From the NCBI RefSeq assembly GCF_001279585.1, contig NZ_LGEC01000089.1, forward strand, positions 1 to 41,218: a stretch of DNA of 41,218 nucleotides, given 5' to 3'. A program made the position numbers and the translations under genes. Under the pieces are notes generated by a model that was given only the letters and a program-made list of their open reading frames with translations, did not search any database and was not told the DNA's origin. The DNA comes from Nocardiopsis sp. NRRL B-16309. Lineage in GTDB: Bacteria > Actinomycetota > Actinomycetes > Streptosporangiales > Streptosporangiaceae. Each line of letters begins with the position of its first letter. Positions within the stretch are counted from its first letter, which is position 1. Positions 24,387 through 32,407 of the stretch are shown here, one piece after another.

Positions 24387-24518
24387 GGCTCCATGGTGGC
24401 ACGCGGTGCCCCGATCGGCGGGGAGACCGGGCGGCCCGTACACGCGAAGGGGTGACGGCGCACACGGCGTTCTGGGATCATCGGGACCGATCCGGCGAAC
24501 CCCCACGGAAGCGGTGCC

Positions 24519-26159
24519 ATGGCCCCTCTGAGCGACGCGGACCCCACCCGTATCGGCCCCTACCGCTTGCACGGGCGCCTCGGGCTGGGCGGCATGGGGC
24601 AGGTGTTCCTGGGGCGTTCCCCCGGCGGGCGCATGGTCGCGGTCAAGGTCGTGCGCCCCGAACTGGCCGGGGACCCCGACTTCCGGCGCCGGTTCGCCAC
24701 CGAGGCCGCCGCCGCCCGGAAGGTCGGCGGTTTCTATACCGCGCAGGTCGTGGACGCCGACCCGGAGGGCGACCCGCCGTGGCTGGCCACCGCCTACATC
24801 CCGGGGCCCTCGCTGCACCAGGCCGTGACGGGCCACGGCCCGCTGCCGCTGGAGTCGGTGGCCGTGCTCGGCGCGGGCCTGGCCGAGGGGCTGGCGGCGG
24901 TGCACGCGAGCGGGGTGGTGCACCGCGACCTCAAGCCGGCCAACGTGATCCTGGCCGAGGACGGGCCGCGACTGATCGACTTCGGGATCGCCCGCGCCCT
25001 CGACACCACGTCGTACACCCGTACGTCCACGGTGCTGGGCACGGCCGCGTTCATGTCCCCCGAGCAGGCGACGGGGGAGAGGGCCGTCGGTCCCGAGTCC
25101 GACGTGTTCTCGCTGGGGTGCGTACTCGCCTACGCGGCCACGGGCCGCGGCCCCTTCGGCGACGGCCCCGTCCACGCCGTGGTCTACCGGGTCGTCCACA
25201 CACCGCCCGACCTGGCTGGCCTGCCGCCGGAACTGGCCGACGTGGTCGGCGCCTGCCTGGCCAAGGAACCCGGGGCCCGGCCCGCGGTGCGGGAGGTCCT
25301 GGACCGGCTCGCCGCGCTGAGCGAGGGGATCGGTCCCGGACGGTGGCTGCCGGAGGAGCTCACCCAGGTCGTCACCGAGCGGCGGACACTGGTGGCGACG
25401 GCGGTGGGGCCTGCGCCCGAGGGCACGCCCGCTCCGGCGTCCCCTTCGTCGTCCCGGCCGTCCAGTGGGCCCACGCCAGGGATGGAGACCCCGACGTCGC
25501 CTCCGGCGCCGTCCGGTCCGACCCTGCTGGCGCAAGAGCGCCGGCGCGCGAGCGGCGGCACCCCGCCGCACCCGGCAGACGGGTACCGGCTGGCGATCTA
25601 CGTGCTGCTCGGCCTCATCGTTGTGCTCGCGGTGACCACCGTGGGCCTGCACGTGCACTTCCACCGGGTCATGGGCAGTCCTGCGGAGTACACCCCCTTT
25701 CTCTATTCGTGCCAGGTCCTCGTCCACGCGGCACTGGCGGTGGCCTGGTTGCTCTGGTTCTCACGGGTGCGCGCCGTCGCCGAAGGGTTCGCACCCGGCA
25801 GGCTGCGCTACAGCCGGTCGGCGGCGGTGTGGGGTTGGTTCGTACCTGTGGGCAACCTCTTCCTGCCGAAGCAGATCAGCGATGACATGTGGCACGCTTC
25901 AAGTCCCTCCGGCGAGGCGATGGCTCCAGCGGGGCTCCTGCACACGTGGTGGGTCTTGTGGCTGGCCGTCTTCCTGACCTGGCCGGTCCTCTTTCCCGAT
26001 CCGGTACTGGAGAACGCCTTCTGGCATGAAACCGCTCCCTTCCTGTTCCGGCTCCGGAGCTACCTCGGCGCCCAGGCACTGACCGTGGCGGCGGCGGTCG
26101 CCGCCTTCCTCTTCGTGCGCCGTCTGACCACCATGCAGGCGGCCAGGCTCGACTCCTGA
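24519..26159 (+). CDS. Serine/threonine protein kinase with C-terminal DUF4328 membrane domain
   Basis: A 546-aa Hanks-type kinase anchored in the membrane. The catalytic domain (about 12-270) is complete: glycine loop GRLGLGGMGQVF, ATP lysine K43, HRDLKPAN with D137, DFG at 154-156, an activation loop rich in Ser/Thr (TTSYTRTSTVLGT) and MSPEQ in place of APE. A Pro/Ser/Thr linker (about 295-345) follows, then a hydrophobic segment near 357-380 and a DUF4328-like region: FSRVRAVAEGF, RYSRSAAVWGWFVPVGNLFLPK, ISDDMWHAS and two more hydrophobic segments. PASTA repeats are absent. The ATG at 24519 is taken as start. It diverges from aspC with 132 bp between starts. What DUF4328 senses is unknown. 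Confidence 0.9.
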   Translation: MAPLSDADPTRIGPYRLHGRLGLGGMGQVFLGRSPGGRMVAVKVVRPELAGDPDFRRRFATEAAAARKVGGFYTAQVVDADPEGDPPWLATAYIPGPSLHQAVTGHGPLPLESVAVLGAGLAEGLAAVHASGVVHRDLKPANVILAEDGPRLIDFGIARALDTTSYTRTSTVLGTAAFMSPEQATGERAVGPESDVFSLGCVLAYAATGRGPFGDGPVHAVVYRVVHTPPDLAGLPPELADVVGACLAKEPGARPAVREVLDRLAALSEGIGPGRWLPEELTQVVTERRTLVATAVGPAPEGTPAPASPSSSRPSSGPTPGMETPTSPPAPSGPTLLAQERRRASGGTPPHPADGYRLAIYVLLGLIVVLAVTTVGLHVHFHRVMGSPAEYTPFLYSCQVLVHAALAVAWLLWFSRVRAVAEGFAPGRLRYSRSAAVWGWFVPVGNLFLPKQISDDMWHASSPSGEAMAPAGLLHTWWVLWLAVFLTWPVLFPDPVLENAFWHETAPFLFRLRSYLGAQALTVAAAVAAFLFVRRLTTMQAARLDS

Positions 26160-26181
26160 CCCGGTGTCCGCGGAAAGCGGT

Positions 26182-26211
26182 TTGGCCGGAGTGGGCGGTT
26201 GGGCTTAGACT
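26182..26211 (+). promoter_or_regulatory. Promoter upstream of tRNA-Trp
   Basis: TTGGCC (26182-26187), 18 bases and TAGACT (26206-26211) form a good promoter about 95 bases before tRNA-Trp. A second -10-like TATGGT lies at 26281-26286. Either may also drive secE. Confidence 0.55.
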
Positions 26212-26306
26212 CTCTCGCGCCGGTCGGTCGTGGCCAGGGTGTTACATGGTTCACGGTGTGCGTACCTCGTGCGGACCGGCTATGGTGGGGAACGCAGTTT
26301 CCGCTA

Positions 26307-26379
26307 AGGGCAGTGGCTCAATTGGCAGAGCACCGGTCTCCAAAACCGGCGGTTGGGGGTTCGAGTCCCTCCTGCCCTG
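26307..26379 (+). tRNA. tRNA-Trp (CCA)
   Basis: Acceptor stem AGGGCAG with CTGCCCT and discriminator G; D-arm GCTC-GAGC; anticodon loop CTCCAAA in a CCGGT/ACCGG stem, giving CCA; T-loop TTCGAGT. The 3' CCA is not encoded. It lies directly before secE, the conserved bacterial arrangement. Confidence 0.96.
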
Positions 26380-26471
26380 CACGTTCGCAAGCCCGGTGCG
26401 CCCAGGCGCACCGGGCCACAGGCCAAGGAACAACGGGGACATCGAGCAGCCCGCGACCCTAAGGACCCCAG

Positions 26472-26726
26472 GTGACTCAGACTGACGCCGACGCCAAGCC
26501 CCACAAGGAGCCCAAGCGTCGCACGGGTCCGGTGGACTTCGTCAAGCAGGTCGTCGGAGAGCTGCGCAAGGTCCGTTGGCCCACGCGCCGGGAGCTGGTG
26601 ACCTACACCATCGTCGTCCTGGTGTTCGTGGTGATGATCCTGGCCTACGTCTCCCTTCTGGACTTCGCCTTCGGTGAGGCCGTGACCTGGCTCTACTCCA
26701 CCCTCGGCCGTCCCGCCGGGGTCTAG
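26472..26726 (+). CDS. secE: Preprotein translocase subunit SecE
   Basis: The 84-aa small subunit of the SecYEG channel. It has the typical short form with one transmembrane helix: a charged cytoplasmic start, the conserved amphipathic DFVKQVVGELRKVRWPTRRE, then the membrane segment at about 44-66. The GTG at 26472 is six bases after AAGGA. It follows tRNA-Trp and precedes nusG by 197 bp. Confidence 0.96.
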   Translation: MTQTDADAKPHKEPKRRTGPVDFVKQVVGELRKVRWPTRRELVTYTIVVLVFVVMILAYVSLLDFAFGEAVTWLYSTLGRPAGV

Positions 26727-26742
26727 GCCGCCACCCGTGGAA

Positions 26743-26763
26743 CGCCGCTCGCCATGAGCGGCG
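26743..26763 (+). terminator. Hairpin between secE and nusG
   Basis: CGCCGCTC (26743-26750) and GAGCGGCG (26756-26763) are perfect complements around GCCAT. Outer GTGG and CCAC can lengthen the stem. No U-tract is present. It is either a terminator of the tRNA-Trp-secE unit or an attenuator before nusG. Confidence 0.55.
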
Positions 26764-26923
26764 GCCACGGCGTCCGCCCTCCGGCCGCCGGCTCCCTCCT
26801 CGTCCGCGCGTTGGTCCCGCTCCGCCCGGAAAGACCGTAAGCTGGCAGAACCGGGTTCGACGTGGAGCGCTGTTCGGCGTGCGTCGACCCGCACTAGCGA
26901 ATCCGACGAGAGAAAGAGCAGCC

Positions 26924-27721
26924 GTGTCCGAGTCCCCACTGACCTCTGACGACTTCCCCGAAGAGGAGCCGGATCAGTCGTCGGCGGATGAGACCGGCCT
27001 GGGCGAGCCTGTCGAGGAGCCTTCGGAGGTCGCGGCCGAGTCCGGCGCGACCGAGGAGGACACCGACGTCGAGAGCGTCGAGTCCGCCGAGCCGACGGAG
27101 ACCGAAGAGCCCCGGCTGGACCCCGTCGAAGAGTTCAAGAACGAGCTTGTCCTGCTCCCCGGCGACTGGTACGTCGTGCACACCTACGCGGGCTACGAGA
27201 AGCGGGTCAAGGCCAACGTCGAGAGCCGTACGCAGTCGCTCAACATGGAGGACTACATCTTCCAGGTCGAGGTGCCCGAGCACGAGGTCACCGAGGTCAA
27301 GAGCGGCAAGCGCCAGCAGGTCACCGAGAAGGTCCTGCCCGGCTACGTGCTGGTCCGCATGGACCTCACCGACGAGTCGTGGTCGGCCATCCGCAACACC
27401 CCCGGTGTGACCGGATTCGTGGGCCTGTCCAACAAGCCCGCCCCGCTGAGCCTCACCGAGGTCGCCAAGCTCCTGGCGCCCGAGCCCGAGGTGGAGCCGG
27501 AGCAGGCGCAGCAGGCCAAGGGCGGCGGTGTCTCCGAGGCGCGTTCCGACGTGGCCTACGAGGTCGGCGAGTCCGTCACCGTGATGGAGGGCCCGTTCGC
27601 CACGCTGCCCGCCACCGTCAGCGAGATCAACCCGGACACCCAGAAGCTCAAGGTGCTCGTGTCGATCTTCGGCCGCGAGACCCCGGTCGAGCTCTCCTTC
27701 ACCCAGGTCGCCAAGATCTGA
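26924..27721 (+). CDS. nusG: Transcription termination/antitermination factor NusG
   Basis: A general elongation factor that binds RNA polymerase and couples it to Rho or the ribosome. The 265 aa exceed the enterobacterial form because of an acidic N-terminal extension (residues 1-75, rich in Glu/Asp/Ser) normal in actinomycetes. The NGN domain begins near residue 80 (DWYVVHTYAGYEKRVKAN) and includes LPGYVLVRMDL and TPGVTGFVG. The C-terminal KOW domain begins near 205 (YEVGESVTVMEGPFATLPA) and ends LSFTQVAKI. The GTG at 26924 follows AGAAAGAG; the frame is open 15 codons further up. Confidence 0.96.
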   Translation: MSESPLTSDDFPEEEPDQSSADETGLGEPVEEPSEVAAESGATEEDTDVESVESAEPTETEEPRLDPVEEFKNELVLLPGDWYVVHTYAGYEKRVKANVESRTQSLNMEDYIFQVEVPEHEVTEVKSGKRQQVTEKVLPGYVLVRMDLTDESWSAIRNTPGVTGFVGLSNKPAPLSLTEVAKLLAPEPEVEPEQAQQAKGGGVSEARSDVAYEVGESVTVMEGPFATLPATVSEINPDTQKLKVLVSIFGRETPVELSFTQVAKI

Positions 27722-27730
27722 TCGGTCCCG

Positions 27731-27787
27731 CCCGGGCACCTGCCCGGGACGCGTAGACTTGGTGGGTCCGCCTTCGGGCGGACCCAC
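27731..27787 (+). promoter_or_regulatory. Hairpins and -10 box in the nusG-rplK intergenic region
   Basis: Between nusG and rplK (252 bp), CCCGGGC-ACCT-GCCCGGG (27731-27748) is a perfect hairpin that may end nusG. A -10-like TAGACT follows at 27754-27759. Right after it lies an 11-bp stem GTGGGTCCGCC-TTCG-GGCGGACCCAC (27762-27787). If TAGACT is used, this second hairpin forms the 5' end of the rplKA mRNA. No -35 was recognised. Confidence 0.5.
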
Positions 27788-27973
27788 TCCAGCACCCCGC
27801 TCCGGCGGGGTGTACTCCGGTCCGCCCGGTCCCGGCGGGCCGTCGCTCCCGTGTCCCGAACACGGGGCGCGCCCTCTTCGGCACCGGCGTCGGCCGCGTC
27901 CAGCACGGATGCCCGACGCCGTACAGGGAGGGCGGGGACCAGCTCACACCGCACATCAGGCAAAGGACCCGAT

Positions 27974-28402
27974 ATGCCTCCGAAGAAGAAACTGGCCGCA
28001 CTCGTCAAGGTGCAGCTCCCCGCCGGTCAGGCGACCCCGGCGCCGCCCGTCGGTACCGCGCTCGGTCCGCACGGCGTCAACATCATGGACTTCTGCAAGC
28101 AGTACAACGCTGCCACGGAAGCCCAGCGCGGCAACGTCATCCCCGTAGAGATCTCCATCTACGAGGACCGTTCCTTCAGCTTCGTCACCAAGACGCCGCC
28201 GGCGCCCAAGCTGATCCTCAAGGCGGCCGGCCTGGACAAGGCCGCCACCACCCCGGGGCGCGGCAACGCCGGTTCCATCACCGCCGAGCAGGTCCGCGAG
28301 ATCGCGCAGACCAAGCTGCCGGACCTCAACACCACCGACATCGAGGCCGCCGCCAAGATCGTCGCCGGCACCGCCCGCTCGATGGGCATCGAGGTCAAGT
28401 AG
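27974..28402 (+). CDS. rplK: 50S ribosomal protein L11
   Basis: The 142-aa uL11 of the GTPase-associated centre and stringent-response control. Canonical sequence throughout: KKKLAALVKVQLPAGQATPAPPVGTALG, GVNIMDFCKQYNAAT, VITKTPPAP-like VTKTPPAPKLI, and the C-terminal RNA-binding domain with LPDLNTTDIEAAAKIVAGTARSMG. The ATG at 27974 has AAAGGA seven bases upstream; the upstream open frame is not conserved. The length equals the family norm. Confidence 0.97.
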   Translation: MPPKKKLAALVKVQLPAGQATPAPPVGTALGPHGVNIMDFCKQYNAATEAQRGNVIPVEISIYEDRSFSFVTKTPPAPKLILKAAGLDKAATTPGRGNAGSITAEQVREIAQTKLPDLNTTDIEAAAKIVAGTARSMGIEVK

Positions 28403-28490
28403 TCCCCCACCGGGGCGCTCGACGAACAGAACCACCGTGGCAGGGCCAGGCGCTGGCCCACCGACCACACGTTCCCTCAAGGAGAACAGC

Positions 28491-29168
28491 GTGAAGCGCA
28501 GCAAGAACCACCGCAAAGCCAGCGAGCTGGTGGACCGTGACAAGCTCTACAGCCCCGCCGAGGCCGTGAAGCTCGCCAAGGACACCTCCACCACCAAGTT
28601 CGACCCGACCGTCGAGGTCGCCCTGCGCCTGGGCGTCGACCCGCGCAAGGCCGACCAGATGGTCCGCGGCACCGTGAACCTGCCCAACGGCACCGGTAAG
28701 ACCGCCCGGGTCCTGGTCTTCGCGACCGGTGACCGTGCGGAGCAGGCTCGCGCCGCCGGAGCGGACTACGTCGGTGACGACGACCTCGTCCAGGAGATCC
28801 TCAACGGTTTCCTCGACTTCGACGCCGTCGTGGCCACCCCGGACCTCATGGGCAAGGTCGGCCGCCTCGGCCGCGTGCTCGGTCCGCGCGGCCTCATGCC
28901 CAACCCCAAGACGGGCACCGTCACCCCGGACGTCGCCAAGGCCGTCACCGAGATCAAGGGCGGCAAGATCGAGTTCCGCGTCGACCGCCACGGGAACCTG
29001 CACTTCATCATCGGCAAGCTGTCGTTCGACGAGAGCAAGCTGCTGGAGAACTACCAGGCCGCGATCGACGAGGTGAACCGCATCAAGCCGTCCGCCGCCA
29101 AGGGCCGCTACATCAAGAAGGCCGTGGTCACCACGACCATGGGTCCGAGCATCCCGCTCGACGCCTAG
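28491..29168 (+). CDS. rplA: 50S ribosomal protein L1
   Basis: The 225-aa uL1 of the L1 stalk; in many bacteria it also represses its own operon by binding the leader mRNA. Signatures: SKNHRKASELVDRDKLYSPAEAV, FDPTVEVALRLGVDPRKADQMVRG, GTGKTARVLVFA, VGRLGRVLGPRGLMPNPKTGTV and the C-terminal YIKKAVVTTTMGPSIPLD. The GTG at 28491 has AAGGAGA seven bases upstream. It is in an operon with rplK, 88 bp apart, and ends at a perfect hairpin. Confidence 0.97.
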   Translation: MKRSKNHRKASELVDRDKLYSPAEAVKLAKDTSTTKFDPTVEVALRLGVDPRKADQMVRGTVNLPNGTGKTARVLVFATGDRAEQARAAGADYVGDDDLVQEILNGFLDFDAVVATPDLMGKVGRLGRVLGPRGLMPNPKTGTVTPDVAKAVTEIKGGKIEFRVDRHGNLHFIIGKLSFDESKLLENYQAAIDEVNRIKPSAAKGRYIKKAVVTTTMGPSIPLDA

Positions 29169-29183
29169 TCTTCGCGAGGCCGA

Positions 29184-29219
29184 ACGGCCCCCGGATCCCG
29201 TGCGGGATCCGGGGGCCGT
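29184..29219. terminator. Bidirectional terminator after rplA
   Basis: A perfect 16-bp stem (29184-29199 with 29204-29219, ACGGCCCCCGGATCCC on the left) with a GTGC loop lies between rplA and the convergent lipoprotein gene. It can serve both. Confidence 0.9.
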
Positions 29220-29249
29220 CGTCGTTCGACCGTGTCGGCGGTGATGGCG

Positions 29250-30107
29250 CTAGAGGTCGGTGATCTCGTCCTCGGCGGGCATCTCGAAGGAGGTCTCGCC
29301 CAGCAGGGAGTAGACCATCGAGACGTCGGAGACCTCGTCACTGAAGTCCATGCGCATGGGGAAGCCGTCGTCGCTGATCCAGATGGCCACGTCCATGGCG
29401 TCGTCGACGCCGCCGACGAGCTCGTTCAGGGCGCTGCGCTGGTCGTCCTCCACCGCCTCCAGGTCCTCGGGGGTGAACGACCCCTCCAGGACGGTGGTCG
29501 AGACCCCGTCGACCTCCTCGGTCCCGGTCTCCTCCATCGTGTCGATCGAGGCGACCGCGCCCGCGACCTTGGGAAGCTCGGAGGTGTCGAACATGTTCTC
29601 GGTGACGGGCTGCTGGCCCTCACCCGCGGTGCCGCGGGCCCAGGCGGTGTCGACCTCCTGGAGGCCGTTGTGGTTCGACACCAGCATCTCGCCCTCGGCG
29701 GGCACGATGACGATCGAGGTGCTCAGCTCCTCGGTGCTCAGGTCCGAGCCGGAGCCGCCCAGCTCGGCGAGCTCGGCGAGCATCTCGCCCATGGCCGGCA
29801 TGAACACGGTCACCTGAGCGGCCTGCGGGTCGGCCATCACCTCGTACGTGAAGGTCATCTCCGTCTCGCCGAGCTCGGGGTCGGTCGAGGTGATGTCCAT
29901 GTCGAGGGTGTAGTTGTCGACGGCCTCGGTGCGGGAGGCGAGGTCGCCGAGCAGCTCCAGGACGCCGGCGCTGCCGCTCTCGCCCTCGTCCGCGGCGGCG
30001 TCGGACGGGGTGCCCTCCGGCTCCTCCTCAGGGGCGCCACAGGCGCTCAGAGCGAGGGCGAGGGTCATGGAGCCGGCGGCGAAGAGGCCCGGCTTGGTGG
30101 TCTTCAC
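29250..30107 (-). CDS. Putative lipoprotein (LppX/LprG- or LolA-like fold suspected)
   Basis: A 285-aa exported lipoprotein. The signal VKTTKPGLFAAGSMTLALAL ends in the lipobox LSAC (Cys about residue 23), so the mature protein is anchored to the outer face of the membrane. An acidic Gly/Ser/Glu linker follows. The remaining 230 residues are acidic with alternating beta-strand-like segments (YTLDMDITSTD, TEMTFTYEVMAD, EMLVSNHNG, AMDVAIWISDDGFPMRMDFS). This pattern recalls actinobacterial LppX/LprAFG or LolA-like lipid-binding lipoproteins, but I cannot confirm the family. The GTG at 30107 is chosen because the lipobox then falls correctly; the ribosome-binding site is weak. It interrupts the usual rplA-rplJ succession on the opposite strand, as also seen in Streptomyces. 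Confidence 0.72.
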   Translation of the reverse strand: MKTTKPGLFAAGSMTLALALSACGAPEEEPEGTPSDAAADEGESGSAGVLELLGDLASRTEAVDNYTLDMDITSTDPELGETEMTFTYEVMADPQAAQVTVFMPAMGEMLAELAELGGSGSDLSTEELSTSIVIVPAEGEMLVSNHNGLQEVDTAWARGTAGEGQQPVTENMFDTSELPKVAGAVASIDTMEETGTEEVDGVSTTVLEGSFTPEDLEAVEDDQRSALNELVGGVDDAMDVAIWISDDGFPMRMDFSDEVSDVSMVYSLLGETSFEMPAEDEITDL

Positions 30108-30336
30108 GGGAGATTCGCTTTCTCGTGTCGGGGGAGGGGCACGTCGGCGAGCGGGGATGCCCACTACCGTCACATGGTGGCACGTGCGGAGGACGAACCC
30201 GACCGAAGGGGACGCCGGGGCGGCGGGCGCGGTCGCGCGGCGGGGGTGAGGCACGCCTCGTCCACGGGCGCCGATTCCGGTGTGCGAAGGACGCCCGCCG
30301 TCCGGTACGCTGGGTTCTTGCCGAAGACCGCTGGTC

Positions 30337-30473
30337 GTCACCCGAACGGGTGACCTAAGGACCCATCCGCGATGGGCGCCCGCGCAGGTGTCACTCAAGC
30401 TTTCCCGTTCCGGGGGCGCATGCCCCGAGCGAACGCGGATGTGCCCCGTGCGCCTCGCGCTCGGGGCTTTCTC
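30337..30473 (+). promoter_or_regulatory. Ribosomal protein L10 leader with terminator/anti-terminator-like hairpins
   Basis: The 430-bp region before rplJ holds ordered hairpins: GTCACCC-GAAC-GGGTGAC (30337-30354), CCCATC-CGC-GATGGG (about 30362-30376), GGGGC-GCAT-GCCCC (30413-30426) and GCCCCGAGCG/CGCTCGGGGC (30422-30467) followed by TTTCTCT. The last two share 30422-30426 and cannot coexist, so the fourth looks like an intrinsic terminator that the third would prevent. L10 (with L7/L12) is known to bind its own leader in many bacteria. A weak promoter -10, TACGCT, is at 30306-30311. Confidence 0.7.
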
Positions 30474-30538
30474 TCGTGCTGACGCCGATCGCGTGAGTCC
30501 TTGGGGACCAACCAGCGTTCACTGTTGGAAGGAGTCCC

Positions 30539-31066
30539 ATGGCGAGGCCGGACAAGGCAGCTGCGGTCGCCGAACTCACGGACGAGTTCCGTGAGTCGAA
30601 CGGCGCCGTGCTGACCGAATACCGGGGGCTCAGTGTGGCTCAGCTCACCGAGCTGCGCCGTAGCCTCGGCCAGAACGCGCGTTTTCGCATCGTCAAGAAC
30701 ACGCTGACCAAGATCGCGGCGAACCAGGCGGGTCTGGAGGAGCAGGTCAAGGACCTGTTCGAGGGACCGTCCGCCATCGCCTTCGTCCACGGCGACGTGG
30801 TCGAGGCCGCCAAGGGTCTGCGTGACTTCTCGAAGGCGAACTCGCCGCTGGTGATCAAGGGCGGCGTCATCGACGGCAAGTCGATGAGCGCCGAGGACAT
30901 CACCAAGCTGGCCGACCTGGAGTCCCGCGAGGTTCTCCTCTCGAAGATGGCCGGTGCGCTCAAGGCCAAGCAGGGCCAGGCCGCCGCCGTCTTCCAGGCG
31001 CTGCCCTCCAAGACTGTGCGTCTCGCGCAGGCTCTGGCGGACAAGCGCAACGAGGAAGCCGCTTAA
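30539..31066 (+). CDS. rplJ: 50S ribosomal protein L10
   Basis: The 175-aa uL10, stalk base that anchors L7/L12 dimers, and autogenous repressor of its operon in known cases. It has the typical start MARPDKAAAVAELTDEF, TEYRGLSVAQLTELRRSL, FRIVKNTLTKIA, and a helical C-terminal tail (EVLLSKMAGALKAK onward) for L12 binding. The ATG at 30539 has GGAAGGAG five bases upstream. It is cotranscribed with rplL, 99 bp downstream, and preceded by the structured leader. Confidence 0.97.
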   Translation: MARPDKAAAVAELTDEFRESNGAVLTEYRGLSVAQLTELRRSLGQNARFRIVKNTLTKIAANQAGLEEQVKDLFEGPSAIAFVHGDVVEAAKGLRDFSKANSPLVIKGGVIDGKSMSAEDITKLADLESREVLLSKMAGALKAKQGQAAAVFQALPSKTVRLAQALADKRNEEAA

Positions 31067-31165
31067 ACCCTTTGAACCACGGCGGGTGCCGCGACGGCGC
31101 CCGGCCGAAGGCTCGCACGTGACGCCGTCGGGTGCGCGTGTCTGTAGAGAAAGAGAGATCGCATC

Positions 31166-31552
31166 ATGGCGAAGCTCAGCAACGAGGACCTGCTTGCCGC
31201 GTTCGAGGAGATGACCCTTCTCGAGCTGTCCGAGTTCGTGAAGCTCTTCGAGGACAAGTTCGACGTCACCGCCGCCGCTCCGGCCGCCGTCGTCGCTGCC
31301 CCGGGCACCGGTGGCGGCGCCGCCGAGGCCGCCGAGGAGCAGACCGAGTTCGACGTCATCCTCGAGTCCGCCGGTGACAAGAAGATCCAGGTCATCAAGG
31401 AGGTCCGCGGCCTCACGAGCCTGGGCCTCAAGGAGGCCAAGGACCTGGTCGACAACGCTCCGAAGGCTCTGCTCGAGGGCGCCAACAAGGAAGCCGCTGA
31501 GAAGGCCAAGGCCGCTCTCGAAGGCGCCGGCGCCACCGTCACCCTCAAGTAG
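31166..31552 (+). CDS. rplL: 50S ribosomal protein L7/L12
   Basis: The 128-aa bL12 stalk protein that recruits translation factors. The N-terminal dimerisation domain (LSNEDLLAAFEEMTLLELSE), the flexible Ala/Gly hinge (AAPAAVVAAPGTGGGAAEAA) and the C-terminal domain (TEFDVILESAGDKKIQVIKE, LGLKEAKDLVDNAPKALLEG) are all present. ATG 31166. A terminator follows 40 bases after the stop. Confidence 0.97.
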   Translation: MAKLSNEDLLAAFEEMTLLELSEFVKLFEDKFDVTAAAPAAVVAAPGTGGGAAEAAEEQTEFDVILESAGDKKIQVIKEVRGLTSLGLKEAKDLVDNAPKALLEGANKEAAEKAKAALEGAGATVTLK

Positions 31553-31592
31553 TCCTCCGCGGGGCCCAGAGTCCCGCTGGTCTGCGCACACG

Positions 31593-31633
31593 CGGCCGTC
31601 CCTCCGTCGGGAGGGGCGGCCGTTGTGCTTTTT
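31593..31633 (+). terminator. Intrinsic terminator after rplL
   Basis: CGGCCGTCCCTCC (31593-31605) and GGAGGGGCGGCCG (31610-31622) form a 13-bp stem with one G-U, followed by TTGTGCTTTTT. It separates rplJL from rpoBC. Confidence 0.88.
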
Positions 31634-31653
31634 GGGGCATCCGTGTTTTCTGG

Positions 31654-31787
31654 GGGCCGCCGCTCGTTCCTCGCTTTGGCCCCGTGCTCGGGGCGCTGGA
31701 GGCCAGATGTTCTTCGTCGTCGACTTGCCTTGCTCGTCCCTCGCGGCGGCCCCGTCTCCTCCTGCAGAACACTGGCGCGCCCCTCGC
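31654..31787 (+). repeat. Dispersed intergenic repeat, diverged direct copy
   Basis: Blocks in the same order as 59-178: CGCTCGTTCCTCGCTT, a GGGGCGCT block, TTCTTCGTCGTCG, CTCGTCCCTCGC, CTCCTCCTGCAG and GGCGCGCCCCTCGC. Identity to the copy at the window start is moderate by eye. Its first 29 bases (31654-31682) match the reverse complement of 31938-31966 with one mismatch. Confidence 0.7.
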
Positions 31788-31848
31788 GACACCCCCTGTG
31801 GTCCCGCAGGCTGAACGGCCACGTCCAACCCCCTGGTCTTGAGGTGCA

Positions 31849-31886
31849 GGGGGTCGTGGTGAGCCGTTCCGCTAACCATGACCCCC
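31849..31886. repeat. Long hairpin at the centre of the inverted repeat
   Basis: GGGGGTCGTGGT (31849-31860) and ACCATGACCCCC (31875-31886) pair over 12 bp with one G-T, loop of 14 nt. A neighbouring CCCCCTG/CAGGGGG pair can compete for the left arm. Confidence 0.6.
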
Positions 31887-31937
31887 AGCGGGTTAGGGTT
31901 GGCCGCACAGCGTGCCTCAGCCCCAGGGGGTCTATCC

Positions 31938-32077
31938 GGGCCAAAGCGAGGGACGAGCGGCGGCCCAAAGAAGACACAGGGGTGAGGGGCGTGCCGGTGC
32001 CTGCAGGAGGAGTCTCTGCCGCCAGCGAGGAACGAGCCAGGCAGTAGCGACGACGAAGGACCCGGCGTGAAGCGCCC
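31938..32077 (-). repeat. Dispersed intergenic repeat, inverted copy
   Basis: The reverse complement reads the same blocks as the window start. 31984-32020 is the complement of 1-37 with one mismatch. 32021-32077 corresponds to about 79-137, including the GGGCGCTTCACGCCGGG block and CTTCGTCGTCGC. 31938-31966 corresponds to the block before it. Together with 31654-31787 it forms a large imperfect inverted repeat of about 420 bp. Confidence 0.72.
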
Positions 32078-32378
32078 CGAACCCCACACCCTCGTGTGCG
32101 AAAGGTCCGTGGGACGCGATAATCTCCCGTCTCGGGTTTCTTGACGGGCTCCGGGGAGAGTGTTTACCCGGTGGGGGCGGGGGAATCCTTCCGGGTGTCC
32201 GACGGCTCCCCGAACCCCCTGGGAGCCAGGGCAGGCGCGTTCGCTCAGCCATGGGGCCACAGGCTCCGGATCGGGTCCGAATCCGCCCTCCGGCGAAGAT
32301 TCGGAGGCCGGTGGGCTTGACGGATCGCCCTTCGCGGGCGATCCTGCCGGTGTCGTGAGTGGTGCTGTGAAGCGTGAG

Positions 32379-32407
32379 TGGACAGCGGTGTAGTGTTCGG
32401 CTACACT
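32379..32407 (+). promoter_or_regulatory. Candidate rpoBC promoter
   Basis: TGGACA (32379-32384), 17 bases and TACACT (32402-32407) are the best promoter match in the spacer, giving a leader of about 180 nt before rpoB. A small inverted repeat, AGTGT-TCGGCT-ACACT, overlaps the -10 box. Confidence 0.55.
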
